A stretch of DNA of 15,040 nt. Origin: Nanoarchaeales archaeon (GTDB lineage: Archaea > Nanobdellota > Nanobdellia > Woesearchaeales > UBA583). Every line of letters begins with the position of its first letter. Position 1 is the stretch's first letter. This document shows positions 6,766-13,684 of the stretch, piece after piece. Where the stretch lies: positions 1 through 15,040 of the forward strand of contig JABSQY010000035.1 in the NCBI GenBank assembly GCA_013215525.1, written 5' to 3'. The notes under the pieces are model-generated. The model was not told the origin of the DNA. It saw only the letters and a list, made by a program, of their open reading frames with translations, and made no database searches. The position numbers and the translations under genes are program-made.

Positions 6766-7542
6766 ATGGGAAATTTATTAGCTGTTTCAAAAGAAAAAAT
6801 TAGGGTTGCTTTGAAAGTTTTATTTGAGTATAAGGCAAACTTATATTCAGTTTTCATTTTTGATTTTTTTTTAGTTTTTGCGTATGGGTTTTTTTATTTC
6901 ATATTTGGGGAGTTTATATTTGAGATTTTAGGATGGAGTAATTATGATTTTATTCTTTATTTTATTGCTGTCTTTTTATCTTCTAAATGTAAATGGGGAC
7001 TTTCTTTAATGTTTTTTTCAAGTAGGTTACTCAATGGAAAATTGAATACACTTTTAACTAAACCTGTTAATCCTTATTTTTATCAAACTTTATTTTATGA
7101 TAGAGGAGGTTCAAACATTATATATGTTCCATTTTTGTTTGTAGTTTTTTTTATTGTGTCATTATTTTTAAATTATAATATTTATTTGAGTTTAATTTCT
7201 ATGTTAGTTATTTTATTAGGAATTTTACTTGAAATTTTAGTTATTAATTTTTTGGAGAGTTTAGCTTTTTTTATTAAAAAAAATGAATTTTTAGTTAATT
7301 TATTTTTAAATGTTTTATTTTTTAATGAAACATATACTCCAAAATTAATGGCGAGTATGACTAATTTATTTTATTTATTACCAACTTCAATTTATGGTTT
7401 TTTTGTTATTGAATTATTAAATAATCGTTATGATTTATTTTTAACTTTACTACCTTGGTTTATTTTAAGTTGTGTTGTTTTATCTGTTTTGATAAAATTA
7501 CTTTGGGTGTTTGGTTTAAAGCGGTACGAGGCATATGGTTAA
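6766..7542 (+). CDS. ABC-2 permease, array member 3, divergent
   Basis: This 258-residue membrane protein is the shortest and most divergent member of the array. It keeps FEYKANLYS (20-28), GWSNYDFILYF (56-66), the loop GKLNTLLTKPVNPYF (91-105) and the YEAYG tail. It lacks the FPSPFF-type motif; instead the same region reads NETYTPKLMASMTNLFYLLPTS (187-208). Loss of that motif may mean changed substrate contact or partner choice, or decay. About six membrane segments remain and the frame is intact, so it is probably functional. The ATG at 6766 follows the preceding stop by one base; longer starts at 6748 and 6757 would overlap that gene. A run of nine T at 6864-6872 lies in the first membrane segment. 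Confidence 0.83.
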   Translation: MGNLLAVSKEKIRVALKVLFEYKANLYSVFIFDFFLVFAYGFFYFIFGEFIFEILGWSNYDFILYFIAVFLSSKCKWGLSLMFFSSRLLNGKLNTLLTKPVNPYFYQTLFYDRGGSNIIYVPFLFVVFFIVSLFLNYNIYLSLISMLVILLGILLEILVINFLESLAFFIKKNEFLVNLFLNVLFFNETYTPKLMASMTNLFYLLPTSIYGFFVIELLNNRYDLFLTLLPWFILSCVVLSVLIKLLWVFGLKRYEAYG

Positions 7543-7543
7543 A

Positions 7544-8347
7544 ATGAATGATCTGATAAATAAAAACTATGGGATTTTAAAAGAAAGTATTATGATTTTA
7601 TTTAAAAAATTAGTTGAGTATAAAGGAAATTTATATGCGGTTTTATTTGAACAGATGATTTATTTACTTGTGTATTGTATTACGATGTATATTTTATTTG
7701 AAAATTTTTCAGATTTAATTTTGTGGAGTTTTAATGAATTTATTTTATTTTTTATTATATGTGATTTTTTAATGGTGTCCACTGGAGTTTTCATTTGGAG
7801 AGGAACATGGTTGTCATCAAAGATTACACAAGGAGAGTTTAATACTTATTTAACTAAACCTGTTAATACTTATTTTCTTTATGTTTTGACACATTTAAAT
7901 TTTAGTGGTATTGTATTTATGTTTTTTTCTCCTCCATTATATTTTTTAATTTTATTTTATTTTGGTATAATTTTTTTAAATTATGTTTTAGGACTATTTG
8001 TTTTATTTTTATTATTTCTTTTTATGATTTTAGTTACTGAATTTGTTTTTAGTATGGATTGGTTACTTCTTGGTTTGTCTGATGGAGTTTGGAAACCTTT
8101 TGATTCAATAAATGATGCTTTAAGAATTTATCCAGGAGTTTTTTTTGATAAGTTTAAGTTTAAATTTATTTTATTTATGTGTCCATTTTATTTTGTTGCA
8201 ACTTTACTTGTACCTATATTTTTTAATAAAGAAGTTTTAGATTTATGGTTTCAAATTTATTCTTTAATTGGAATTAATATTGTTTTGTTTATTTTAACTT
8301 GTTTGATTTGGAGTTATGGTTTAAGGCACTATGAGGCGTATGGTTAA
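7544..8347 (+). CDS. ABC-2 permease, array member 4 (COG3694-like)
   Basis: This is a 267-residue membrane protein. VEYKGNLYAVLFEQ (24-37) leads into the first membrane segment, the loop GEFNTYLTKPVNTYF (97-111) carries Lys-Pro, and YPGVFF (196-201) is the family YPxxIF motif. Other segments lie near 66-84, 122-146, 147-168, 207-226 and 239-256. This gene informs the choice of starts in the array: its upstream joint reads TACGAG rather than TATGAG, so the furthest start (MRRM/MRHM in its neighbours) does not exist here. Only ATG 7535 (overlapping) or 7544 (just after the stop) can be used, and I prefer 7544. It ends in HYEAYG and shares its joint with the next gene. Confidence 0.87.
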   Translation: MNDLINKNYGILKESIMILFKKLVEYKGNLYAVLFEQMIYLLVYCITMYILFENFSDLILWSFNEFILFFIICDFLMVSTGVFIWRGTWLSSKITQGEFNTYLTKPVNTYFLYVLTHLNFSGIVFMFFSPPLYFLILFYFGIIFLNYVLGLFVLFLLFLFMILVTEFVFSMDWLLLGLSDGVWKPFDSINDALRIYPGVFFDKFKFKFILFMCPFYFVATLLVPIFFNKEVLDLWFQIYSLIGINIVLFILTCLIWSYGLRHYEAYG

Positions 8348-8348
8348 A

Positions 8349-9155
8349 ATGAATAAAATTGTAAAACATATAAATTTAAGAATATTTGAATATTTGTATA
8401 TTAATTTAATTTTGATGCTTAAATTATTTAAAGAATATAAATCAAATGTATTAATTCAAATTATTACTCAAGTACTTTATTTTATGAGTTATTTTATACT
8501 ATTTTATATTGTATCTTCTAAATTAAATCTTACGACTTGGAGTACATTTGATTTTTTCTTCTATATTATAATTATTGATACAATAGTTACATTTTCTGGA
8601 ATTTTTCTTTGGAAATTGGGATTAAAACAAATGATTACGACTGGTAGTTTAAGTCAATATATTGTTCGTCCAATTTCTCCGTTTGTAGGATTTCAATTAT
8701 CTAATTTGTCTATTAATGGATTTATTCAATTTCTTTGTAATATGTGTATTTTCATATTTTTATTAAATTCAGATTTAGTTAATTTTTCTTTTGTTTTAGT
8801 TGATTATTTTATTATGATTTTAATTTCTATTTTTTATATTCTGGTTAGACTTTTTTCAGCTAGTGTTAATTTTTTCAGCTTTGGATTAAGTCATTTTTTA
8901 TATTTTGAATTTTTTAAATCAGCTTCTAGTAGTTTTAAAATGTTTCCTTCTCCATTTTTTAATAATTTCCCATACCAAAAGTTTTTATTTATTTTTCCAA
9001 ACTTTTATATTGGTTCAATTTTATTTAATCATATGGAAACTGGTATCTTAAATATAAAATTTATTTTAATTTTAATTAGTTTGATTTTATTTTTAATATG
9101 CTTTATTATTTTTAATTGGAAATATGGTTTAAAAAAATATGAGGCGTATGGTTAA
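8349..9155 (+). CDS. ABC-2 permease, array member 5 (COG3694-like)
   Basis: This is a 268-residue membrane protein. The loop GSLSQYIVRPISPFVGF (99-115) has Arg-Pro rather than Lys-Pro, like members 7 and 8. FPSPFF lies at 199-204 and is followed by a hydrophobic stretch and FPNFYIGSILF. The N-terminal part (KEYKSNVLIQIITQVLYF, 28-45) is diverged from the others. Around six membrane segments occur near 35-56, 67-88, 124-139, 146-172, 211-226 and 238-256. The last codons, WKYGLKKYEAYG, supply the GAGG for the next gene. Alternative starts at 8331 and 8340 would overlap the preceding gene. Confidence 0.87.
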   Translation: MNKIVKHINLRIFEYLYINLILMLKLFKEYKSNVLIQIITQVLYFMSYFILFYIVSSKLNLTTWSTFDFFFYIIIIDTIVTFSGIFLWKLGLKQMITTGSLSQYIVRPISPFVGFQLSNLSINGFIQFLCNMCIFIFLLNSDLVNFSFVLVDYFIMILISIFYILVRLFSASVNFFSFGLSHFLYFEFFKSASSSFKMFPSPFFNNFPYQKFLFIFPNFYIGSILFNHMETGILNIKFILILISLILFLICFIIFNWKYGLKKYEAYG

Positions 9156-9156
9156 A

Positions 9157-9960
9157 ATGAATTATTTAATTTTTTGGATTGAAGGGTTTAGGATTACTTT
9201 TAAACAAAGAGTTGAGTTTAAAGTTAATTTAATTTCTTCTATTTTGTTAAGTATTATTGAGTTTTTAATTGCTATATTTTTTGGATATGTTTTTGTAGGT
9301 GTTGTTGGGGATAGTTTAAATTGGAGTTATCCAATTTTTATTTTATTTATCTTTTTACTTCATTTATTTTTACATATATCTGGGATTTTTTTTTATGGTT
9401 ATTTTCCTAATTTAGAATATCAAATAAAAACTGGTGATATAAGTTCTTATTTTTGTAAACCTGGAAATAAATTTTTAGTTTTTTTATTAAAGCCTAGACA
9501 TAATTCGTTAGTTAATATTTTAGTTGATATAGTTTTATTTGTTCCGTTGTTAATATATCTTTTAGATTTTACTTTTTTTAATGTGTTTATTGGAGTTATA
9601 TTATTATTTTTAATAATTATATTAAATGTTTTATTTGTTCATTTTTTGATGAGTTTTAGTTGGATTTTTTTAAAATTGGGAGCATTTTTAATTGATCAAA
9701 TTTATTGGAATGTTTTACAAAAAAATTTACGTAATTATCCATTCCAGATGTTTTCAAATAATTCTATTTTATTGTCGGCTATGAGTTTATTACCAATGTA
9801 TTATGTGTCGGTTGTTCTTGTTCCTATTGTTGCATATGGCGATTATTCTAGTCTTATGAATATTAACTATTATATACTGATGAGTTCTATTATTGTTATG
9901 GTGAGTGTTCTTATTTTTAATTGGAGTTATGGTGTAAAAAATTATGAGGCGTATGGTTAA
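9157..9960 (+). CDS. ABC-2 permease, array member 6, divergent
   Basis: This 267-residue membrane protein retains VEFKVNLISS (19-28), the loop GDISSYFCKPGNKFLVF (93-109) and YPFQMF (194-199) in the place of FPSPFF. The loop has Gly where others have Val or Ile after Lys-Pro, and a second KPRH follows at 112-115, so this cytoplasmic region is the most altered among members with the motif. Membrane segments appear near 26-50, 58-79, 118-137, 139-166, 203-225 and 237-255. The tail is WSYGVKNYEAYG. A nine-T run occurs in the second segment. The ATG at 9157 is one base after the previous stop; 9139 and 9148 are alternatives. Confidence 0.86.
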   Translation: MNYLIFWIEGFRITFKQRVEFKVNLISSILLSIIEFLIAIFFGYVFVGVVGDSLNWSYPIFILFIFLLHLFLHISGIFFYGYFPNLEYQIKTGDISSYFCKPGNKFLVFLLKPRHNSLVNILVDIVLFVPLLIYLLDFTFFNVFIGVILLFLIIILNVLFVHFLMSFSWIFLKLGAFLIDQIYWNVLQKNLRNYPFQMFSNNSILLSAMSLLPMYYVSVVLVPIVAYGDYSSLMNINYYILMSSIIVMVSVLIFNWSYGVKNYEAYG

Positions 9961-9961
9961 A

Positions 9962-10750
9962 ATGAATTTTGGAAAAAAAATAAATATTTTTTTTGAAAGT
10001 TTAAAAATTACTTTGAAAGAATTGTTTGAGTTTAAAGCTAATTTGTATAGTACTTTAATTGTACAATTACCTTATTATTTTGCATTTGGTACTTTCACTT
10101 ATATTTTTTTTAAAAATTTTGCAGATGTTGTTGGTTGGTCTTTAGGTGACATTTTAATTTTTATTGGTTGCACAAGTATTATTCATTTATTTACTGGTTT
10201 ATTTTTTTGGGGAAAACGATTAGGAAATATGTTGCCTCGTGGAGATTTAAATTTATTTTTGATAAGGCCGATTAGTCCAATTTACTTATTTATTTTAAGA
10301 ACTTTAAATTATTCAGTTATGTTATTTATGTTTTTTAATTGTTTATTATTAATTGGATTTTTATTTTATTTAGAAATTGTTCCAGATTTATTTTTTATAT
10401 TTATTTTTGTTTTACTTTGCGTCTTATCGGGCTTGTCTGGATTGTTGATTGATAGTTTAGAATTTTATATGCTTGGTCTTGGAAATATTATTTTTAAGTT
10501 TTATGATACTGCTGCAGTTACCACTAAAAATTTCCCTGGAGATTTATTTAAAGATTTAAAGTTTAGTTTTGTATTTTTATTATTTCAGGGTTATTATGTG
10601 TCTATTGTTTTGGTTCCATATTTACGTGGCGTGCCTGCATTTAATTTTATTTATGAAACTATTGTTTTAATTAGTTTAGTTATAATTTTATTTAGTCTTC
10701 TTATTTTTAATTGGAAACGTGGTTTAAAAACTTATGAGGCATATGGTTGA
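9962..10750 (+). CDS. ABC-2 permease, array member 7 (COG3694-like)
   Basis: This is a 262-residue membrane protein. FEFKANLYSTLIVQ (22-35) begins the first segment, GWSLGDILIFIG (58-69) the second, the loop GDLNLFLIRPISPIY (94-108) has Arg-Pro, and FPGDLF (191-196) is the family motif. Other segments lie near 117-136, 142-165, 201-219 and 232-249. It ends in TYEAYG followed by TGA directly joined to TAA (10748-10753), so termination is doubly secured. The copy of the joint sequence is altered after GGT, and the next gene starts four bases further on at 10755. Alternative starts at 9944 and 9953 overlap the preceding gene. Confidence 0.87.
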   Translation: MNFGKKINIFFESLKITLKELFEFKANLYSTLIVQLPYYFAFGTFTYIFFKNFADVVGWSLGDILIFIGCTSIIHLFTGLFFWGKRLGNMLPRGDLNLFLIRPISPIYLFILRTLNYSVMLFMFFNCLLLIGFLFYLEIVPDLFFIFIFVLLCVLSGLSGLLIDSLEFYMLGLGNIIFKFYDTAAVTTKNFPGDLFKDLKFSFVFLLFQGYYVSIVLVPYLRGVPAFNFIYETIVLISLVIILFSLLIFNWKRGLKTYEAYG

Positions 10751-10754
10751 TAAT

Positions 10755-11597
10755 ATGGGGTCTGAAAAATATACTATTGATAGTTTAAAAGTTAAAAAAT
10801 ATGGGATAGTTCGTAATTTGAATTATTTAAAAGAAAATTTAATTATTTGTTTTAAGTCATTATCTGAATATAAATTAAATTTATTTAATTCTATATTTGA
10901 ACAATTAATTTTTTATTTTATTTTAATTATTTTTGGTAAAGTTTTAATTTCAAATTTTGGAGATTTAATTGGGTGGAGTTTTATAGATTATTTATTATTT
11001 TTAATAATTGTTGATTTATCTACAACATTTACTGGGATTTTTGTGTGGGATGCATCAGTTCAAAAAGCAATCAAAACTGGAAGTTTGAATAATTTCTTAT
11101 TTAGACCAATTAATAGAATTATTGGATTTCAATTCCATCATTTAAATTATTCTGGCTTAGTTGATTCTATTATGAATTTTATATTTTTGTTTATAATTGT
11201 TTTTTATTATGGTATTGTTTTAAGTAATATATTGTTTGGAATTTTAATATTTATTTTAATTTGTTTTCATACAATTGCTATTGATTTTTTTATACGAAGT
11301 TTAAGTTTTATAAGCTTTGGACTTGCTCAAACTTGTTTAGATTTATTGTTACTTGGCTCATATGATATTAGTAAAAAGTTTCCGTTTGGATTTTTTGAAA
11401 AAATGAAATTTAGATTTATTGTTTTCATTTTCTCACAATTTTTTATAGGTTCTTTGTTAATTCCAATTTTATTAAATAAAGAAATTTGGAATTTTTGGTT
11501 ACAAATTTATTTATTAGTTGGTATGTTTGTTGTATTTTTTGTGTGTGGTGTTTTGTTGTGGCGTTATGGTTTAAAAAATTATCAGGCATTTGGTTGA
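10755..11597 (+). CDS. ABC-2 permease, array member 8, last in array
   Basis: At 280 residues this is the longest of the array. Its extra N-terminal residues are MGSEKYTIDSLKVKKYG, followed by IVRNLNYLKEN (18-28), which resembles LVRHLDFLKEN of members 1 and 2. FEQLIFYF (48-55) and GWSFIDYLLFL (73-83) follow. The loop GSLNNFLFRPINRIIGF (109-125) has Arg-Pro, and FPFGFF (209-214) is the YPxxIF-type motif. Six membrane segments are visible, the last near 251-268. Its tail is NYQAFG, the only one in which Glu is replaced by Gln; this removes the GAGG site, as expected if no gene depends on it. Starts at 10734 or 10743 would overlap the previous gene. Confidence 0.87.
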   Translation: MGSEKYTIDSLKVKKYGIVRNLNYLKENLIICFKSLSEYKLNLFNSIFEQLIFYFILIIFGKVLISNFGDLIGWSFIDYLLFLIIVDLSTTFTGIFVWDASVQKAIKTGSLNNFLFRPINRIIGFQFHHLNYSGLVDSIMNFIFLFIIVFYYGIVLSNILFGILIFILICFHTIAIDFFIRSLSFISFGLAQTCLDLLLLGSYDISKKFPFGFFEKMKFRFIVFIFSQFFIGSLLIPILLNKEIWNFWLQIYLLVGMFVVFFVCGVLLWRYGLKNYQAFG

Positions 11598-11600
11598 ATT

Positions 11601-11618
11601 ATGAAACTTGATTTTTGA
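11601..11618 (+). other. Five-codon reading frame after the array (possible vestige)
   Basis: ATG at 11601, three bases after the last permease stop, is followed by four codons and TGA (MKLDF). Its position matches where a ninth array member would begin. It may be a remnant of a lost gene start or chance; nothing shows that it is translated. Confidence 0.2.
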
Positions 11619-11660
11619 ATTTTTTAGTTATTACTCTTTTTTATATCTTTATTTTTTTAT
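11619..11660 (+). terminator. T-rich tract after the permease array, overlapping the next promoter
   Basis: A stretch that is nearly all T and A follows the array, with several runs of five to seven T. It is a plausible T-tract terminator for the long operon. It also holds TTTATATC (11640-11647), so termination and re-initiation would overlap. Confidence 0.35.
11640..11647 (+). promoter_or_regulatory. TATA box of the first binding-protein gene
   Basis: TTTATATC is centred about 26 bases before the ATG at 11670, with no SD present, so this gene probably has its own leaderless promoter separate from the permease array. Confidence 0.5.
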
Positions 11661-11669
11661 TTTTTATTT

Positions 11670-12833
11670 ATGAGAGTAAGTTTTAATATTAATTTTATTT
11701 ATATTTCTTTATTTTTAGGTTTTCTATCTTTATTTTCTTATGTATTTTTTTTTGGTAATTTTGTTTTATCTGCTGAGGACAGAAGAATTGATATTGGAAT
11801 CATTGTACCATTAGATTTTGAAAAATATTCTTATGGAGAAACAAATTTAAATATTTTAAATTTAGCTTTTAAAGAAATTAATGATGATGGTGGAATTGAT
11901 GGAAAAATTATAAAAACTCATGTATTTGATGGAGAGTGTTCTAATTATGCGTCAGCGATTGCAGCTAGGGACATGATTGTTAAATTAGATGTTGATTTGA
12001 TAATTGGTGGAATTTGTTCTGATGAAACTATTGGTGCTGCTTTTTCATCTGAACTTGCTAAAAAAATTTTAATTACTCCAACTTCATCTTCTGATGAAAT
12101 TACTGATTTGGGTGATTATGTTTTTAGAACTATGCCTTCAAGTACAAAAACTGCACATAAATTAGGTGAGGTTGTATTTGAGAGAAATAATAAACATATC
12201 TTAATTATTAGAAGTAATACAAGTTATGCTGAATCTGAGGTTAGACATTTTAAAATGCGTTTTGAGGAGTTGGGTGGTAATATTGAACATGAAGTTATTC
12301 TTAACTTAGATGGTGTTAATATGACACATATTGTAGGAGATCTAGAGATATTTGATGTAGATTCAATATTAATTGCAACTCAATCTGATGCTGAATTTAG
12401 AAATTTGATTGAAGCGTTAAAACTTGCAAATATATCATTACCTATTTATTCAAATGTTTTGGTAGTTGTTAATGATAATTATAAATTTAATTTGGAATAT
12501 TTATCTGGGACAATTTATTCTACTTTTGAAATACCGGACGGAATTTTAAAATCAGAAAAATTAGTTAAAACTTATCTTGAACTTTATGGTGAAGATTTAT
12601 TATCTAAACAACCTTTAATTTTTTCAGCATCAACTTATGATTTACCCTATGTTATAAAAAATGTTATTGAAAAATGTTCAAGTACAAATTCTAATTGTAT
12701 GAAAGCAGAGTTATATGCTCTTGATGATTTTAGTGGAATTACTGGAGATATTACTTTTGATTCAAATGGGGATGTTGATTTTGAAGCATCTGCATTTATT
12801 ATTGCTGCCGATGGACCTAAATTATATGATTAA
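11670..12833 (+). CDS. LivK-like extracellular solute-binding protein
   Basis: This 387-residue protein belongs to the branched-chain amino acid/amide binding family (periplasmic binding protein type 1). A long hydrophobic N-terminus (about 9-34), ending in FVLSA, can act as signal peptide or membrane anchor; there is no lipobox Cys. The mature part begins with DIGIIVPL (41-48). NDDGGIDGKII (71-81) is the family's Gly-Ile-x-Gly-Lys turn, IIGGICSDETIGAA (111-124) lies at the first ligand-binding edge, and FSGITGDITFDSNGDV (354-369) is the typical C-terminal signature. Cys pairs C90/C116 and C336/C343 recur in the next binding protein, so disulfides are likely. Family members bind Leu/Ile/Val, amides or other small ligands outside the cell and usually deliver them to LivHMGF. 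None of those is seen here. Confidence 0.9.
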   Translation: MRVSFNINFIYISLFLGFLSLFSYVFFFGNFVLSAEDRRIDIGIIVPLDFEKYSYGETNLNILNLAFKEINDDGGIDGKIIKTHVFDGECSNYASAIAARDMIVKLDVDLIIGGICSDETIGAAFSSELAKKILITPTSSSDEITDLGDYVFRTMPSSTKTAHKLGEVVFERNNKHILIIRSNTSYAESEVRHFKMRFEELGGNIEHEVILNLDGVNMTHIVGDLEIFDVDSILIATQSDAEFRNLIEALKLANISLPIYSNVLVVVNDNYKFNLEYLSGTIYSTFEIPDGILKSEKLVKTYLELYGEDLLSKQPLIFSASTYDLPYVIKNVIEKCSSTNSNCMKAELYALDDFSGITGDITFDSNGDVDFEASAFIIAADGPKLYD

Positions 12834-12888
12834 TATGATTTAATTTATTAGTCTATTTTATTTTATATCTTTATATATTTAATCTTAC

Positions 12889-12915
12889 TTTTTTATTTTT
12901 TATTTTTTATTTATT
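12889..12915 (+). terminator. T-rich tract after the first binding-protein gene
   Basis: The sequence is almost entirely T with single A interruptions and lies 55 bases after the stop of the binding-protein gene. It is consistent with an archaeal T-tract terminator before the promoter at 12939. Confidence 0.3.
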
Positions 12916-12938
12916 CTAACTATTTATGACGACACTAA

Positions 12939-12946
12939 TTTATAAG
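12939..12946 (+). promoter_or_regulatory. TATA-like box of the isochorismatase-fold gene
   Basis: TTTATAAG is centred about 28 bases before the ATG at 12971, which lacks an SD. A leaderless or nearly leaderless transcript fits. Confidence 0.45.
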
Positions 12947-12970
12947 GCAAATCTGCTTTTTTTAGTATAG

Positions 12971-13537
12971 ATGAGTATAAGAATTCCTGAAGAAATTGCT
13001 GAAGAAGATTTTGTAGATTTTTTTAATAAATGTTTTTACCTTGATAAAAAAATAGCAATTATTTCTATTGATATGCAAGAAGATTTAATTTCTAAAGTTG
13101 TTAAAAATAAAGAGTTTTTAATTAGATATAATAAATGTATTTTTGAGTTATGTAAAAAAAGTAAAGTAGATTTTTTTGTAATTAATACGGAGAGTTTTAA
13201 GTATGGGAATAATATTTATGGTTTTTCTGAGGATTATGATGAAAATTCAGTGGTGACTTGGATGAATAAAAGTTGTAGTGTTGGATTAAAAGATATTAAT
13301 TTAGTTGAATCTTTAAAAAAAAGAGATATTCAATCTGTTTTTGTAACTGGGATTTATACTAAAAATTGTATCTTTGAAAATCTATTTTTAAAACGAGATG
13401 AGTTTTATATTGCAACTTCTTTTGCAGGTTTATGTTCAAATGTTAAAACAAAATTTGATTGGATACCTTGGAAAAATGATAATGAATTTTTGAAAAAAAG
13501 AATCATTAATATGTGTAATTTAGTTCTACGTCAATAG
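12971..13537 (+). CDS. Isochorismatase/nicotinamidase-fold cysteine hydrolase
   Basis: This is a 188-residue cytoplasmic protein of the cysteine hydrolase family. IAIISIDMQEDLI (28-40) holds the first catalytic residue D34. K100 (in TWMNKSCS, 97-103) matches the catalytic lysine, and C133 in VTGIYTKNCIFENLFL (125-140) is the nucleophile, with the following helix and strand (FYIATSFAGLCSN) as usual. The Asp-Lys-Cys triad is thus complete. Known members hydrolyse isochorismate, nicotinamide, N-carbamoylsarcosine, ureidoacrylate or biuret; the substrate here cannot be told. The residue two before the nucleophilic Cys is Lys, where many members have Thr/Asp-x-x-Cys-Val. The gene has its own promoter between two amino-acid/amide-type binding proteins, which makes an amide substrate thinkable, but this is inference. 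It ends in TAG. Confidence 0.85.
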   Translation: MSIRIPEEIAEEDFVDFFNKCFYLDKKIAIISIDMQEDLISKVVKNKEFLIRYNKCIFELCKKSKVDFFVINTESFKYGNNIYGFSEDYDENSVVTWMNKSCSVGLKDINLVESLKKRDIQSVFVTGIYTKNCIFENLFLKRDEFYIATSFAGLCSNVKTKFDWIPWKNDNEFLKKRIINMCNLVLRQ

Positions 13538-13684
13538 TATTTTAATTCTGGTTTTATTCTAATTATTATTATTATTATTCTTATTTTTTAGTAATTATAT
13601 TATTTTAGTTTAATATTTGTACTTTATTTTTATAATTATTTAATTAATGTTAAAGTTTTATTATATTAATATATTTTTATTTTT
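13538..13684. other. Intergenic region with ATT repeat and promoter
   Basis: This 147-base AT-only-like stretch contains six ATT units at 13562-13579 and a TATA-like TTTATTATAT at 13657-13666, about 20-25 bases before the ATG at 13685. No coding potential is seen. The ATT run is probably simple-sequence drift in an AT-rich spacer. Confidence 0.45.

Larger units (their letters stand above)
5930..9964 (+). repeat. 22-bp junction repeat at six permease gene joints
   Basis: The consensus TAYGAGGCRTATGGTTAA followed by A and ATG occurs at 5930-5951, 6747-6768, 7525-7546, 8330-8351, 9138-9159 and 9943-9964. It encodes the C-terminal YEAYG, the TAA stop, one spacer base and the next start codon, and it contains GAGG, the likely ribosome-binding site. 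A seventh copy at 10733-10750 ends in TGA and is followed by different bases before ATG at 10755. The last gene ends with a decayed copy at 11580-11597 (CAG for GAG, TTT for TAT). Confidence 0.9.

Noticed and set aside
5930..11597. Permease joints as mobile-element or CRISPR-like repeats
   Set aside because: The repeats fall exactly on conserved protein tails and starts at gene-length spacing. There are no transposase genes or terminal inverted repeats.
13562..13579. (ATT)6 simple repeat
   Set aside because: It is an ordinary low-complexity run in an AT-rich spacer with no unit-length spacers, so it is not a CRISPR or a clear regulatory element.
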